A DNA stretch of 64,000 bases from Labilibacter sediminis (GCF_005877885.1 NZ_VCHY01000013.1:1-64000), one strand, 5' to 3'. Shown: positions 34,323 to 45,738, counted from the first letter of the stretch. Made by a program: numbers and translations. Notes: generated from the letters alone by a model not told the origin.

Positions 34323-36548
34323 CTACTTTATTTCCAGAATTTTACTTGAGTTTACAAACAACATATCTCCATTTAAATTAAATCCTGAAAATAAATCTGT
34401 ACCATGGTGTTTTAGCTGTTCCTCTCTGAAACCAATAATTGTTAGTCCGGCATCCTCTGACTTTTCATTTATCAAACTTTTAACGCTTACATCTTCCTTG
34501 GTTGGTATAATTTCAAGATTCGAGAGCGTAATAGGTAATCTGCCTGTTTGAACCAATTGCTTCAACTCTTTCCTGTTTTTATGTACTGCATCTTCAGGGC
34601 AAATACTATAAATTTTCAACTGGCTCTTATTCCAATCGGGGTGCGATAAGATAATAAAGCCTAACAATATCATTAAGTTCGCATTCAGATAATCAATGGA
34701 TCTAATCCAAATATGAATGCCATTTTTAAAACGTGTACTCTTACCTGCATCACAAAAAACACAAACATCATAGTTGCCGGCCCGTGTAAGGTTTATATTA
34801 TCAATAATATTATGTAATTCTTCCGGTTCGTTTTTAGCAAACTCAAAAATAATCATATTATTCTCCATGCCTGAAATACTTGGCGTTTGCACCGATTGAG
34901 CAATAGCGGTTGTATAAGAGGGGGATATCATAGAGTTGATGTACAAATTGCTGCCTTCATTATGTTGTTTGGCAATAAGTTTTTCAACAATGCTCTTAGC
35001 CTCAGCGTTAGTCGCTTTAGAATAATACCCTTTTAAGAAATGAAAATAGGTGCCAAATCCATGCTTATGTGATATCCATTTCATCAAATCAAATACCTTT
35101 TCATGCTTAAATGAATTTTGAGATATACAAATGGCTGAAGGTCTCCAATCTTCCTTTTGTGGAGCTTTAGAACGTTGTTTCTGCATAAAAACATGTATTC
35201 GTCTGTTAAGCTGAAACAGGGCGCCCAGGAATATCTTTTCAAGTCCACTCCGGTCTTTATGAACTTTATTTAGGTATAGATATATGATTGAAATCAAGGC
35301 GTATGCCAGGATGGTATAGGTAGCATTTATCTTAAACATTACCCAAATGGATAATACAAATCCAGCTAATGAAATAAACCATTTCGACTTAAATTGTGGC
35401 CTGTAAGAAGGAGGGGATCCAAAGTGGTTTAAGAAGGATATTAAGCATAGTGAGCCGTATGTAATCATAAAAAACATAGAAATAATCTCTGCTACAAAAT
35501 CAACATTTCCAATCAATACAAACACAAAAGCAATGGAAACAGTGATGATGGAAGCATTAAAAGGCTCATTGTTTTCTCCTTTTCCTTTGGACAAAAAACG
35601 GTTAAGATAAGCAGAAGGAAAACTTTTGTCGGTGGCCAAAGCCTGTATGGTTCGCGGAGCTACCAAAACAGATCCGATAGCGGATGAGATAGTAGATGCT
35701 CCAAGTCCTATTGGGATAATTAATGAACCCCATATGGCGATATTAGCCATTGATAACTGACTTGTACTTAGTTCTTCAGCAGAAGCAGAAGTAGATAACT
35801 TGTACACTACCAAAATATACATAAGCATCCCAATTAACGTACCCCAAATGGTTCCTCTGGGAATAGATTTTTTAGGATTCCTTAGGTCACCGCTTAAGCC
35901 AACTCCTGCAGTCATTCCAGTAAAAGCAGGGAAACAAATAGCAAAATACATAAAAAAGTTACCTCTGTTTTTAAATGCAAAATTTTGTGAATAATCACCT
36001 GCTTCAAAGAAATCAGTAGTGCCCATAAAGAACATCGCCAGAGACACAAATAAAATAATCACCACAAAGTATAAGGTTTTTACGCCAAGGTCAGCTCCTT
36101 TCTTTAAGATAATAATGGCCAGGATTATCATTGCGGGAACGCTTATCACCTGACGTGGTAAAATGATATTATGTGCTGATGAAAACCAATTGAATAATGG
36201 TTCAAAAGCTTCGGTAAAGGCAATGACATAAAAAGCTACACTAATAGCCTGCGAAAAATACAGAGCAATTCCTATGGTGGCACCAATATTTAAACCAAAC
36301 GATCGGGATATGATAAAATATTCGCCACCTCCTTCAACCCGAGTATTGGTTGCAATTTCTGAGATAGCCATGGCTGTTGGTATGGTGATTAAATGACCCA
36401 ATATTATAATCAACAGTGATCCATAAAAACCAAGATTACCAACAGCATAGCCAAACCTTAGAAAAAGGATGGCACCTAATATGGTTGATATAGCTGTAAA
36501 GAAAACAGGAGCTGTTCCAAAGCCCTTTTTTTGAATATAGTCAGACAT
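34323..36548 (-). CDS. APC-superfamily transporter, SLC12 (cation-chloride cotransporter)-like
   Basis: The 741-residue protein has 12 membrane helices (residues about 10-440), starting FGTAPVFFTAISTILGAILFLRFGYAVGNLG, which matches the opening of SLC12-type Na-K-Cl cotransporters. The EGGGEYFIISRSFGLNIGATIGIALYF block also fits this family. A soluble C-terminal domain of about 280 residues contains two alpha/beta repeats similar to the regulatory domain of eukaryotic and archaeal CCC proteins. Transport of cations with chloride or of amino acids across the cytoplasmic membrane is expected; the substrate is unknown. It follows mazG on the same strand with a gap of 53 bp. Confidence 0.82.
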   Translation of the reverse strand: MSDYIQKKGFGTAPVFFTAISTILGAILFLRFGYAVGNLGFYGSLLIIILGHLITIPTAMAISEIATNTRVEGGGEYFIISRSFGLNIGATIGIALYFSQAISVAFYVIAFTEAFEPLFNWFSSAHNIILPRQVISVPAMIILAIIILKKGADLGVKTLYFVVIILFVSLAMFFMGTTDFFEAGDYSQNFAFKNRGNFFMYFAICFPAFTGMTAGVGLSGDLRNPKKSIPRGTIWGTLIGMLMYILVVYKLSTSASAEELSTSQLSMANIAIWGSLIIPIGLGASTISSAIGSVLVAPRTIQALATDKSFPSAYLNRFLSKGKGENNEPFNASIITVSIAFVFVLIGNVDFVAEIISMFFMITYGSLCLISFLNHFGSPPSYRPQFKSKWFISLAGFVLSIWVMFKINATYTILAYALISIIYLYLNKVHKDRSGLEKIFLGALFQLNRRIHVFMQKQRSKAPQKEDWRPSAICISQNSFKHEKVFDLMKWISHKHGFGTYFHFLKGYYSKATNAEAKSIVEKLIAKQHNEGSNLYINSMISPSYTTAIAQSVQTPSISGMENNMIIFEFAKNEPEELHNIIDNINLTRAGNYDVCVFCDAGKSTRFKNGIHIWIRSIDYLNANLMILLGFIILSHPDWNKSQLKIYSICPEDAVHKNRKELKQLVQTGRLPITLSNLEIIPTKEDVSVKSLINEKSEDAGLTIIGFREEQLKHHGTDLFSGFNLNGDMLFVNSSKILEIK

Positions 36549-36601
36549 GGTATTTGTATCTTTAACAGAGAGTTAATGTTTGGTGTTGAACTGATTGTTG
36601 A

Positions 36602-37375
36602 TTACTCCTGACGCTTAGCTTCTTCCCATATCACATCCATCTCTTCAAGCGTCATCTCTTTTAAATCTTTACCTTGACTAATCGTTTTTTTCTCAAGGTA
36701 ATTAAAGCGCGAAATAAACTTTCTGTTTGTTCTTTCCAATGCATTTTCAGGATTAACACCATACAACCTGGCTGTATTGATAATAGAAAAGAGCAAATCG
36801 CCAAACTCTGCTTCCATTTTATCCTGATCGCCCTTAATAATTTCGGTTTTAACCTCTTGCAACTCTTCTTGTACCTTGTCCCAAACCTGCTCTCTGTTTT
36901 CCCAGTCAAAACCAACGCCACGGGCTTTATCTTGTATTCTGTTGGCCTTAACCATGGCAGGTAAAGAGTCCGGAACACCTTCTAAAACAGATTTGTTACC
37001 ACCTTTTTCCTTTAGTTTTAGTCTTTCCCAGTTTTCTTCTACCTGTTTGGCATCCTTAACTTTCGTATCTCCAAAAATATGTGGGTGCCTGTAAATCAGT
37101 TTCTCATTTAAGGCATCTATAACATCCTTAATGTCAAAATGATTTTCTTCATCGCCAATCTTAGCATAGAATACTATATGTAATAGCAAGTCACCAAGTT
37201 CCTTTTTAATTAAGTTAGGGTCATTTTTTAAAATAGCATCGGCAAGCTCGTAGGTTTCTTCAATGGTGAGAGTTCGTAAAGATTCGTTGTTTTGTTTTTT
37301 ATCCCAGGGACATTTTTCCCTGAGTTCATCCATTATATTTAGCAATTTCTCGAACGACAATAATTTTTCCTTCAT
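36602..37375 (-). CDS. mazG: Nucleoside triphosphate pyrophosphohydrolase MazG
   Basis: The 257-residue protein hydrolyses all (d)NTPs to monophosphates and pyrophosphate, controlling damaged nucleotides and ppGpp-related stress. It contains the two tandem MazG domains of the full-length enzyme: N-terminal ELREKCPWDKKQNNESLRTL with EETYELADAI and ELGDLLLHIVFYA, and C-terminal NRIQDKARGVGFDWENREQV with EELQEVKTEI and EFGDLLFSIINTARL. Metal-binding EExxE/ExxD patterns are intact in both. It is upstream of the SLC12-like transporter gene and likely cotranscribed with it. Confidence 0.95.
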   Translation of the reverse strand: MKEKLLSFEKLLNIMDELREKCPWDKKQNNESLRTLTIEETYELADAILKNDPNLIKKELGDLLLHIVFYAKIGDEENHFDIKDVIDALNEKLIYRHPHIFGDTKVKDAKQVEENWERLKLKEKGGNKSVLEGVPDSLPAMVKANRIQDKARGVGFDWENREQVWDKVQEELQEVKTEIIKGDQDKMEAEFGDLLFSIINTARLYGVNPENALERTNRKFISRFNYLEKKTISQGKDLKEMTLEEMDVIWEEAKRQE

Positions 37376-37676
37376 GCGTTAAAATTTTGATTTTATAGTT
37401 GCATAAACCTGCAAAATTCAAGAATCCTTTGATCAGGTAATTTTGATCATAAATTTGCAAGTCAGTTTCATACTTATGTTAGTTTCACCATGTGAATAAT
37501 CTTTCCAAAAATAGGGATAACTGTCTATATAAAGCGGATAATTCGGAATTGTTTTTATTGATTCATGACAGATCCTGTCTTAAATTTACTTTTTTGTAAG
37601 TATTATGCGAAAACAATGCATAATCGATTAAAAATGTTTTTAATTTGCATCAAAAGTATATATCCAAAAATATTAC
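37376..37676. other. Divergent intergenic region (mazG/phoH)
   Basis: About 300 bp, AT-rich, containing both promoters by position, but no clear -33/-7 pair or repeat was identified. Confidence 0.45.
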
Positions 37677-38612
37677 ATGATAGAAAAATTAATATATCTT
37701 GATTCCGTTGATTTAATTGAGTTTTTAGGCGTAAAAAATGTAAAACTCGAAATAATTAAAAACAGATTTCCTAAACTACGAATAATTGCCAGAGGTGATT
37801 GGCTAAAGGCCATGGGTGAGGAAGAGGAAGTGGCTGAGTTTGAAGAGAAAATTCACTTGTTGCTCGACCATTACAACGAATATAATGTGCTAAGCGAGCA
37901 CTCAATTGTTGAGATTATTGAAAGTGGTGAGGTTGGTGTTACAAAGGATGTTGATGATGTTATATTATTTGGTATCAACGGTAAACCTATTAAAGGCAGA
38001 ACTGTAAACCAGCGTTTGTTTGTAAAAGAATACGATAAAAATGATTTGATTTTTGCCATTGGTCCGGCAGGATCAGGTAAAACATATACTGCTATAGCTT
38101 TGGCTGTTAGAGCATTAAAAAGGAGAGAGGTGCGCAGAATAATTCTAAGCAGACCCGCGGTAGAGGCCGGGGAAAAATTGGGTTTTTTACCAGGAGATAT
38201 GAAAGAAAAAATTGATCCATATCTGCAACCTTTATATGATGCCCTTCAGGATATGATACCTGCAGCCCGCTTAAAAGATTATCTTGAAAATGGTACCATA
38301 CAGATAGCTCCTTTGGCTTTTATGAGGGGTAGAACCCTAAATGAAGCTTTTGTGATTTTAGATGAAGCGCAAAATACAACTGTTAATCAAATAAAAATGT
38401 TTTTAACAAGGATGGGACATAGCACCAAATATGTGATTACAGGTGATGTAACTCAAATAGACCTTCCTAAAACTTCAACATCTGGCTTGGTTCAGGCGCT
38501 TAAAATCCTTAAGAATGTAAAAGGTATTAAAACCATTAATTTTACTGTGAAAGATATTGTGCGTCACCCATTGGTACAAAGCATTGTTGATGCGTATGAC
38601 AAAACAAAATAG
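37677..38612 (+). CDS. PhoH family ATPase
   Basis: The 311-residue protein has an N-terminal KH-like segment (about 1-75; IEFLGVKNVKLEIIKNRFPKLRIIARG) and a PhoH P-loop domain with Walker A GPAGSGKT (129-136), LSRPAVEAGEKLGFLPGDMKEKIDPY, DEAQNTT (Walker B) and RMGHSTKYVITGD. Such PhoH/YbeZ-type proteins are RNA-associated ATPases that work with YbeY in ribosome and rRNA quality control. ybeY is not adjacent here. The name PhoH refers to the family's phosphate-starvation-inducible founder; phosphate regulation is not shown here. Confidence 0.93.
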   Translation: MIEKLIYLDSVDLIEFLGVKNVKLEIIKNRFPKLRIIARGDWLKAMGEEEEVAEFEEKIHLLLDHYNEYNVLSEHSIVEIIESGEVGVTKDVDDVILFGINGKPIKGRTVNQRLFVKEYDKNDLIFAIGPAGSGKTYTAIALAVRALKRREVRRIILSRPAVEAGEKLGFLPGDMKEKIDPYLQPLYDALQDMIPAARLKDYLENGTIQIAPLAFMRGRTLNEAFVILDEAQNTTVNQIKMFLTRMGHSTKYVITGDVTQIDLPKTSTSGLVQALKILKNVKGIKTINFTVKDIVRHPLVQSIVDAYDKTK

Positions 38613-38667
38613 TTCCGTAATTATAAAATTGTTTTAACTTGCAGCGCAAAATTAAATTCACACACAC

Positions 38668-39129
38668 ATGAAGTATACTTTTTATTGTATGGTCATCTTA
38701 CTCCTAGGTATTTACGGATGTAAAAAGGATGATGATAAAGAACAAGGTGAACAGCCTGATTATACAGAAAGAGACGAGCAAATTATTCAGGATTATTTTG
38801 TAGATAATAACATTACCGATACCATTGCAGATCCTAGCGGGATGTATATTAAACACCTTGAGATAGGAGACGGTGAGCAGGTTACCGGTGATATAGACCA
38901 AATTAAAGTACTTTATACTGGTTATTATTTACCTACCGAAGTAGTTTTCGACAATGCTCAGAGTCCGGGAGTATGGATGGCATTGGATGGATTGATTGAA
39001 GGCTGGCAAATTGGTATTCCTTATATGAAGAAAGGCGGGAAGGCAACTCTTTATATACCTTCAAGGTATGCGTATAAGAGCAATGTTTTAAAATTTAATA
39101 TTACGCTGCTTGATTTTACCACGAAATAG
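38668..39129 (+). CDS. FKBP-type peptidyl-prolyl isomerase lipoprotein
   Basis: The 153-residue protein has a lipoprotein signal with lipobox LLGIYGC (Cys 18), followed by an acidic Lys/Asp/Glu linker and an FKBP domain (about 60-150) with KVLYTGYYLPTEVVFDNA, LDGLIEGWQIGIPYMKKGGKATLYIPSRYAY. It is the short, outer-membrane or periplasmic FKBP type frequent in Bacteroidota, acting on proline bonds during protein folding. Some canonical FKBP aromatic residues (for example the Phe of GxxFDSS) are altered, so activity may be reduced. It lies 55 bp after phoH and ends in a bidirectional terminator shared with clpC. Confidence 0.85.
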   Translation: MKYTFYCMVILLLGIYGCKKDDDKEQGEQPDYTERDEQIIQDYFVDNNITDTIADPSGMYIKHLEIGDGEQVTGDIDQIKVLYTGYYLPTEVVFDNAQSPGVWMALDGLIEGWQIGIPYMKKGGKATLYIPSRYAYKSNVLKFNITLLDFTTK

Positions 39130-39143
39130 ATAAATTATTAGCA

Positions 39144-39181
39144 TAAAAAAAAGGGTTTTCATTGGAAAACCCTTTTTTTTA
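39144..39181. terminator. Bidirectional terminator between FKBP gene and clpC
   Basis: AAGGGTTTTC (39151-39160) pairs perfectly with GAAAACCCTT (39165-39174), with A-run on the left and T-run on the right, ideal for both strands. Confidence 0.92.
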
Positions 39182-39194
39182 TTATTTCTATAAT

Positions 39195-41720
39195 TTATTC
39201 TTCATTTGATTCTTTTAATCCTTTTTTGTTTTTTTCGATGGTAGAGAATATTTTTTCGTTCTTCTCATCAAAATCAACTTTAATAACATCTCCTTCCGAA
39301 ACTGATGCCTGAATAATCACTTCGGCCATTTCATCTTCCAGGTATTTTTGAATAGCTCTTTTTAGTGGTCGTGCACCAAATTGAGAATCAAAACCTTTAG
39401 ATGCGATATAATCTTTGGCTTTATCTGTTAGTTTAAGTTGGTAGCCAAGCGCTTCAACTCTTGAGTATAAACCTTTAAGCTCAATGTCAATAATCTTATG
39501 AATATCCTCCTTGTCAAGAGTATTAAATACTACAACATCATCAATTCTATTTATAAATTCAGGCGCAAAAGCTTTTTTCAATGCTTTTTGAATCACATGA
39601 CGAGCATGGTCTGAATCAGACTCTCTACTCTTAGACTGAAACCCTACGCCTCTACCAAAATCTTTTAATTCTCTACTTCCAATATTGGAAGTCATAATGA
39701 TGATGGTGTTTTTAAAATCTACTTTTCTACCTAGGCTATCAGTTAATCGACCTTCATCAAGTACCTGAAGAAGCAAGTTGAATACATCGGGGTGCGCTTT
39801 TTCTATTTCGTCCAGCAATACAACAGAATACGGTCTGCGGCGAACTTTCTCTGTCAACTGCCCACCTTCTTCATAACCTACATATCCCGGAGGTGCACCA
39901 ACAAGTCGAGATACGGAGAACTTCTCCATATATTCACTCATATCCACACGGATTAAAGCATCCGTTGAATCGAATAAGTACTGTGCTAAAATTTTAGCCA
40001 AATGCGTTTTACCTACCCCGGTAGGACCAAGGAAAACAAAAGAACCAATAGGGCGGTTAGGATCTTTTAATCCGGCACGGTTTCTTTGAATAGCCTTAAC
40101 AATTTTTTGTATAGCCTCTTCCTGACCAATTACACTACCTGTAAGTTTATCTGACATTTGCAGAAGCCTGAAGCCTTCTGCCTGAGCAACTCTTTGAACA
40201 GGTATACCTGTCATCATAGCCACTACTTCTGCAACTTTCTCAATGTTAACAGTTTCACGATGTTGTTGTAATTCTTGTTCCCATTTTGCTTTTGCATTAT
40301 TCAGATCTTCAAGGTAGGTTTTTTCCTTATCTCTAAAACTGGCAGCAAGTTCAAAATTCTGTGCCTTAACGGCCTTTATTTTATTTTCTTTGGTTTCTTC
40401 AATTTGCTCCTCAAGCTTTAAAATTGTTTCCGGAACAATAATATTTGAAATATGAACTCTTGAACCAGCTTCATCCAATGCATCGATAGCCTTATCAGGT
40501 AAATGACGATCTGTAATATATCTGTCAGTCAATTTAACACAGGCCTCGACGGCATCTTGCGTAAAGGTTACGTTATGATGATCTTCGTATTTCTCCTTAA
40601 TATTATTAAGAATCTCTACGGTTTCCTCAATAGAAGTAGGTTCAACCATTACCTTCTGAAATCTACGCTCTAAGGCTCCGTCTTTTTCAATATGTTGACG
40701 ATACTCATCCAACGTAGTAGCTCCAATACATTGTATTTCACCTCTTGCCAAAGCAGGCTTTAGCATGTTGGCAGCATCCAATGAGCCGGTTGCTCCGCCA
40801 GCACCTACAATGGTGTGAATTTCATCTATAAATAATATAATGTTCGGATTTTTAGAAAGTTCGTTGAGTATGGCCTTCATACGTTCTTCAAATTGTCCTC
40901 GATATTTGGTGCCGGCAACAATCGATGCTAAGTCGAGTGTCACTACACGTTTATCAAATAGGACACGAGAAACCTTTTTTTGATGAATTCTGATGGCCAA
41001 TCCTTCAGCTATTGCTGATTTACCAACGCCAGGCTCACCTATTAATATAGGATTGTTTTTTTTGCGACGACTTAATATCTGAGCCAGTCTTTCTATTTCA
41101 TTTTCTCTACCAACAATAGGATCAAGTTTTCCTTCTTCTGCGGCAAGAGTCATGTCAATACCAAAATTATCTAATACTGGAGTATCTGACCCTTTTGCTC
41201 CTCCTGTTGATCGAGGTGCATCAGATCCACCGCCTGAAGAAAATGGGCTGTCCTGATCATCGTCTTCCGGTAAGTCGGCTTTTGCCAAAGGTTCATTGTT
41301 GGTCATTAACCCTTTTACCTTCTCGTAATTAATTTTTTCTTCCGCCATAAGTTCAGTTATAAAACCACGGTTGTCTTTTAATAAAGCTAATAATAAATGT
41401 CCGGTATTTATATTTTTGCTTTTTATTGATCGGGCCTCTAAATAAATCAATCTTAATATTCTTTCCGACGATTTTAAAAGAGGTATATGATCAGAATGTT
41501 CAAGTGCAACCTTTGATTTGAGTTTTGATTCAATATTCGACTTTAAGCTATCCAAATCAGCTTCCAGTTGATCGAGAATCTCAATTGCAGTTCCTTCACC
41601 TTCTCTTAATAAACCTAATAAAAGATGTTCCGGAGATATATAGGGATTCCCAAGTCTTTCTGCTTCTTCTTTAGAATAACTTATTACATCATTAATCCTT
41701 TGTGTAAAATTTAAATTCAT
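39195..41720 (-). CDS. clpC: ATP-dependent Clp protease ATP-binding subunit ClpC
   Basis: The 841-residue Hsp100 unfoldase feeds substrates to ClpP. The order is N-terminal double Clp-N repeat (1-145; [22 protein letters not shown]), Gly/Ser/Asp-rich linker (about 150-175), D1 AAA+ with [15 protein letters not shown], an UVR-containing middle region (about 410-470), and D2 AAA+ with [15 protein letters not shown], then [26 protein letters not shown]. This is the ClpC rather than ClpB arrangement because the middle domain is short. No mcsA/mcsB or ctsR gene is adjacent, so adaptor control differs from that of Bacillus. It is divergent from gyrA. Confidence 0.95.
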   Translation of the reverse strand: MNLNFTQRINDVISYSKEEAERLGNPYISPEHLLLGLLREGEGTAIEILDQLEADLDSLKSNIESKLKSKVALEHSDHIPLLKSSERILRLIYLEARSIKSKNINTGHLLLALLKDNRGFITELMAEEKINYEKVKGLMTNNEPLAKADLPEDDDQDSPFSSGGGSDAPRSTGGAKGSDTPVLDNFGIDMTLAAEEGKLDPIVGRENEIERLAQILSRRKKNNPILIGEPGVGKSAIAEGLAIRIHQKKVSRVLFDKRVVTLDLASIVAGTKYRGQFEERMKAILNELSKNPNIILFIDEIHTIVGAGGATGSLDAANMLKPALARGEIQCIGATTLDEYRQHIEKDGALERRFQKVMVEPTSIEETVEILNNIKEKYEDHHNVTFTQDAVEACVKLTDRYITDRHLPDKAIDALDEAGSRVHISNIIVPETILKLEEQIEETKENKIKAVKAQNFELAASFRDKEKTYLEDLNNAKAKWEQELQQHRETVNIEKVAEVVAMMTGIPVQRVAQAEGFRLLQMSDKLTGSVIGQEEAIQKIVKAIQRNRAGLKDPNRPIGSFVFLGPTGVGKTHLAKILAQYLFDSTDALIRVDMSEYMEKFSVSRLVGAPPGYVGYEEGGQLTEKVRRRPYSVVLLDEIEKAHPDVFNLLLQVLDEGRLTDSLGRKVDFKNTIIIMTSNIGSRELKDFGRGVGFQSKSRESDSDHARHVIQKALKKAFAPEFINRIDDVVVFNTLDKEDIHKIIDIELKGLYSRVEALGYQLKLTDKAKDYIASKGFDSQFGARPLKRAIQKYLEDEMAEVIIQASVSEGDVIKVDFDEKNEKIFSTIEKNKKGLKESNEE

Positions 41721-41957
41721 AATAATATAAAGTAATTAAATACTAATTTAAAAATACAATTATTTTTAAATTATCTGTTTTCTAAATGTCAAAAATAGTA
41801 ATAAATATGCGCATTTCAGAAAGTTTATTACTTGTTAATAAATTGTGTGTGTAATCACTTTCTAATTCCCACATAAATAACTAAATTAGGCCGTCCAAAA
41901 AACAGGCCAAAGCAGCCTGTTTTTGTTTGTAAATTCTAATTCAAAATTTAACTATAA

Positions 41958-44519
41958 ATGGCTGAAGGAGAGAAAATAATAAAAATTAATATTGAGGAAG
42001 AAATGAAATCTGCCTACATTGATTATTCAATGTCGGTAATTGTTTCTAGGGCACTGCCTGATGTTCGGGATGGTTTTAAGCCTGTTCATAGACGTGTTCT
42101 GTATGGAATGAGTGATTTAGGTATTACTTCCACTAAGCCATATAAAAAGTCTGCCAGAATTGTAGGAGAGGTGCTAGGTAAGTATCACCCGCATGGTGAT
42201 TCTTCTGTATATTTTGCTATGGTCCGTATGGCGCAAGACTGGTCGTTACGCTACCCATTGGTTGACGGACAGGGAAACTTTGGTTCTGTAGATGGTGATA
42301 GTCCTGCAGCAATGCGTTACACAGAGGCCAGACTAAACAAAATTGCTGAAGAAACATTGGTTGATATTGAAAAACGAACAGTCGATTTTCAGTTAAACTT
42401 TGATGATTCTATTCAGGAACCAACTGTTTTGCCAACAAGAATTCCTAACCTTCTGGTAAATGGAGCTTCCGGTATTGCAGTAGGTATGGCTACCAATATG
42501 CCACCGCACAACTTAACGGAGATAATTAATGCTACCATAGCCTATATCGAAAATAACGATATTGATATTGATGGATTATTGGAGTATGTTAAAGCTCCTG
42601 ATTTTCCAACTGGAGGTATTATTTATGGCTACAAAGGTGTAAAAGATGCTTTTGAGACAGGAAAAGGACGTGTGGTTGTTAGAGCCAAAGCTGAGGTTGA
42701 AACTGATAACAATGGAAGAGATAAAATTATTATCTCAGAAATACCATATTTAGTAAACAAAGCGGAGCTGATCATTAAAATTGCTGATCTTGTTAATGAA
42801 AAGAAGATTGAAGGCATTTCAAATGTCAATGATGAGTCTGATAGAGATGGTATGCGTATTGTCGTTGATTTAAAACGCGATGCCATTGCCAATGTTGTTT
42901 TAAACAATCTTTATAAGCTAACTGCTTTACAATCATCTTTTAGTGTAAATAATATTGCGCTGGTAAAAGGTCGACCACAATTGTTAAACCTTAAAGGGTT
43001 AATTAGCAATTTTGTGGAGCACCGTCACGATGTAGTAACAAGACGTACGCAATTTGAGCTTGAACAAGCAGAAAAACGTGCACATATCCTCGAAGGTTTA
43101 ATTATTGCCAGCGATAATATTGACGAGGTAATTAGAATCATAAGAGCAGCATCGAGCCCTGATGAAGCACGTGAGAACTTGATAAAACAATTTGATTTAT
43201 CTGATATTCAGGCCAGAGCTATTGTAGATATGCGTCTGCGTTCGTTAACAGGTCTTGAGCAAGATAAATTACGTGGAGAATACGAAGAGTTATTAAAACT
43301 AATTGCTGACTTAAAAGATATTCTTGCAAACGAGCCGCGCAGAATGGAAATCATCACTGAAGAACTGATTCAAATCAGAGATAAGTATGGTGATGAGAGA
43401 AAGACAGAGATTAGTTATGCTTCGGAAGAATTTAATCCGGAAGACTTTTATGCAGATGATGAAATGATCATCACCATTTCGCATATGGGTTATATTAAGC
43501 GTACACCATTAGCAGAGTTTAGAACCCAATCCAGAGGAGGAGTTGGCTCAAAAGGCAGTACCACTCGCGATCAGGATTTTATAGAGCATATTTATCCGGC
43601 AACCATGCATAATACCATGCTTTTCTTTACTACAAAAGGAAGGTGTTTCTGGTTAAAAGTATACGAAATTCCTGAAGGTGCGAAAAATACAAAAGGTAGA
43701 GCGATTCAAAATCTATTGAATATAGAGGCTGATGATAAGGTAAAAGCCTTTATTAAGGTCAAAAAACTAAATGATCAGGATTATATTAATAGTCACTATA
43801 TAATCATGGGTACCAAGAAAGGTATCATTAAAAAATCCTTATTGGCTGATTATTCCCGTCCGCGAGTAAATGGTGTAAATGCGATTACTATTAAAGAGGA
43901 TGATGAACTAATCCAGGCTCGTTTAACACATGGTGAAGCTGAAATTTTAATGGCAACACGCTCCGGTAGAGCTATTAGATTTAATGAATCTAAGGTAAGA
44001 TGCATTGGTCGTACCGGACTGGGAGTGAGAGGGATAACGTTAGATGCCTCAAGCGATGAAGTGGTTGGCATGATATGTGTTAAAGATATAGAGCAAGAAG
44101 ACGTTCTTGTTGTATCGGAAAAAGGATTTGGAAAAAGGTCGAAAATTGAAGATTACAGAATTACCAACCGCGGTGGTAAAGGTGTAAAAACAATGAAGAT
44201 TACGGACAAAACCGGGGCCTTAATTTCCATTAAAAATGTAACCGATAATAATGACCTGATGATTATTAATAAATCAGGAATTACTATTCGATTGGCATTA
44301 TCAGAGTTGCGAACAACAGGTAGAGCAACACAAGGGGTTAAAGTGATAAACCTTAGAAAAAATGATGAAATAGCTTCTGTTGCTAAAGTGTCTGCATATA
44401 AGGAAGAAGAAGAAAAAACTGAAGATGCAGCAGTAGAAGGAGCAACGAATGTTGATTCAGAAAGTGTTGAAAATACCAATATCGAGACCAATGATGCTGG
44501 TGAAAATGTTAATGAGTAA
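41958..44519 (+). CDS. gyrA: DNA gyrase subunit A
   Basis: The 853-residue A subunit cuts and rejoins DNA during ATP-dependent negative supercoiling with GyrB. The catalytic tyrosine is Y121 in AAMRYTEAR. The winged-helix region contains [19 protein letters not shown], where the residue corresponding to E. coli D87 is Phe (codon 42213-42215) while the neighbouring serine is kept. The C-terminal beta-pinwheel repeats contain [12 protein letters not shown]-like units, the GyrA box region ([11 protein letters not shown], about 515-525), and the protein ends in an acidic tail ([13 protein letters not shown]). gyrB is not in this window. The next gene lies 39 bp downstream on the same strand. Confidence 0.97.
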   Translation: MAEGEKIIKINIEEEMKSAYIDYSMSVIVSRALPDVRDGFKPVHRRVLYGMSDLGITSTKPYKKSARIVGEVLGKYHPHGDSSVYFAMVRMAQDWSLRYPLVDGQGNFGSVDGDSPAAMRYTEARLNKIAEETLVDIEKRTVDFQLNFDDSIQEPTVLPTRIPNLLVNGASGIAVGMATNMPPHNLTEIINATIAYIENNDIDIDGLLEYVKAPDFPTGGIIYGYKGVKDAFETGKGRVVVRAKAEVETDNNGRDKIIISEIPYLVNKAELIIKIADLVNEKKIEGISNVNDESDRDGMRIVVDLKRDAIANVVLNNLYKLTALQSSFSVNNIALVKGRPQLLNLKGLISNFVEHRHDVVTRRTQFELEQAEKRAHILEGLIIASDNIDEVIRIIRAASSPDEARENLIKQFDLSDIQARAIVDMRLRSLTGLEQDKLRGEYEELLKLIADLKDILANEPRRMEIITEELIQIRDKYGDERKTEISYASEEFNPEDFYADDEMIITISHMGYIKRTPLAEFRTQSRGGVGSKGSTTRDQDFIEHIYPATMHNTMLFFTTKGRCFWLKVYEIPEGAKNTKGRAIQNLLNIEADDKVKAFIKVKKLNDQDYINSHYIIMGTKKGIIKKSLLADYSRPRVNGVNAITIKEDDELIQARLTHGEAEILMATRSGRAIRFNESKVRCIGRTGLGVRGITLDASSDEVVGMICVKDIEQEDVLVVSEKGFGKRSKIEDYRITNRGGKGVKTMKITDKTGALISIKNVTDNNDLMIINKSGITIRLALSELRTTGRATQGVKVINLRKNDEIASVAKVSAYKEEEEKTEDAAVEGATNVDSESVENTNIETNDAGENVNE

Positions 44520-44558
44520 ATCTATTTAGGATTTAAATCCACACAATAAAACTTAATA

Positions 44559-45725
44559 ATGATGAAGAAGACTGTATTATTCCTGGCAGCTGTATTAACA
44601 TTTACTGTTGGTATGGCTCAAAAAGGGAAAGTTACAACCGCAACAACATTACTGGATCAAGGTGATGTAGAAAAAGCAAAAGAAGCTATTGATGAAGCAA
44701 TGGCGAATGAAAAAAGTAATACCTGGCCAAAGACATATATTGTTGCAGCTAAGGTATATAGCAACTTGGCAAAAAAAGGAAAAGATGATGAAGGTGTTAT
44801 TAAGGCTGCTGAGTTTTATAAAAAAGCAATTGAACTGGACAAGAAAGGTGATGCTAAAGGAAAGAAAATTGGTCGTTACAAAAACGAAATTGGCCAGTCA
44901 TTACTTTTATTTAGTGGAGAACTAACAAATGCAGGTGTAGAAGCTTTTAATAAAGAAGATTTCGCAGGTGCAGTTGAGGCTTTTGACGGTTTATTAGAGC
45001 TTAATGCAAATGACTATTTAATTGCTATTCAAGGTGAAAAAACAGACACTTTAATTATCTGGAATATTGCCTTAGCTGCCTATAATGGTAAAGATTGGGC
45101 CTCTGCAGAAAAGTATTTTAACCAATCTGTTGATTTAAAATATGGTGGAGGAGATGCTATTATTTTAATGCATCAGATGTATACAGAAACAGCTGATTCA
45201 ACAAAAATGGGTGCTAACCTTATTAAAGGTTTCGAAACTTACCCTGAGGATAACAGAATCTTGACTTACCTGATCAACTATTACTTAGATACAAAACAAA
45301 ACGATAAGGCTTTAGATTATCTAAATACAGCTATTGAAGGTGACGATACAAATCCTTCTTTTTACTATGCCAGAGCTGTACTTAATGACAATTTAAAAAA
45401 TGTAGATCTTGCGTTAGAAGATTACAAGACGTGTTTGGAGCTTGATTCTGAGTACTTTAATGCTCTGTACAATGTAGGTGTTTTATATTTTAACCAAGGT
45501 GTTGAAAAGCTAAATGCAGCTAATGATGAAACAGATACCAAAAAGTTTAGAGAGAAAAAAGCAGCTGGCGAAGAAATATTAAAAGAAGCGTTACCATACT
45601 TTGAGAAATGTTTGGCTATTAAACCAGATGAAGCAGCGGTAATGGAAAGCTTAAAGAACTTATACTACCGTTTTGAAATGATGGATAAGTATAATGAAGT
45701 TAGTGAAAGACTAAAGAACTTATAA
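44559..45725 (+). CDS. Secreted TPR protein (388 aa)
   Basis: The protein has a signal peptide (1-20, ending GMAQ) and at least six TPR-like helical units: QGDVEKAKEAIDEAMANE near residue 30, FNKEDFAGAVEAFDGLL (about 130), a unit with DWASAEKYFNQSVDL (about 185), DTKQNDKALDYLNTAIE (about 250) and NVDLALEDYKTCLEL (about 285). It is presumably a periplasmic scaffold. It follows gyrA by 39 bp and may be transcribed by read-through. It is similar in style to the smaller TPR protein encoded at 14769. Confidence 0.85.
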   Translation: MMKKTVLFLAAVLTFTVGMAQKGKVTTATTLLDQGDVEKAKEAIDEAMANEKSNTWPKTYIVAAKVYSNLAKKGKDDEGVIKAAEFYKKAIELDKKGDAKGKKIGRYKNEIGQSLLLFSGELTNAGVEAFNKEDFAGAVEAFDGLLELNANDYLIAIQGEKTDTLIIWNIALAAYNGKDWASAEKYFNQSVDLKYGGGDAIILMHQMYTETADSTKMGANLIKGFETYPEDNRILTYLINYYLDTKQNDKALDYLNTAIEGDDTNPSFYYARAVLNDNLKNVDLALEDYKTCLELDSEYFNALYNVGVLYFNQGVEKLNAANDETDTKKFREKKAAGEEILKEALPYFEKCLAIKPDEAAVMESLKNLYYRFEMMDKYNEVSERLKNL

Positions 45726-45738
45726 TATAAGTAAGAGG

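Noticed and set aside
36661-36978. 105-codon alternative frame inside mazG
   Set aside because: Out-of-frame overlap with a well-conserved MazG domain.
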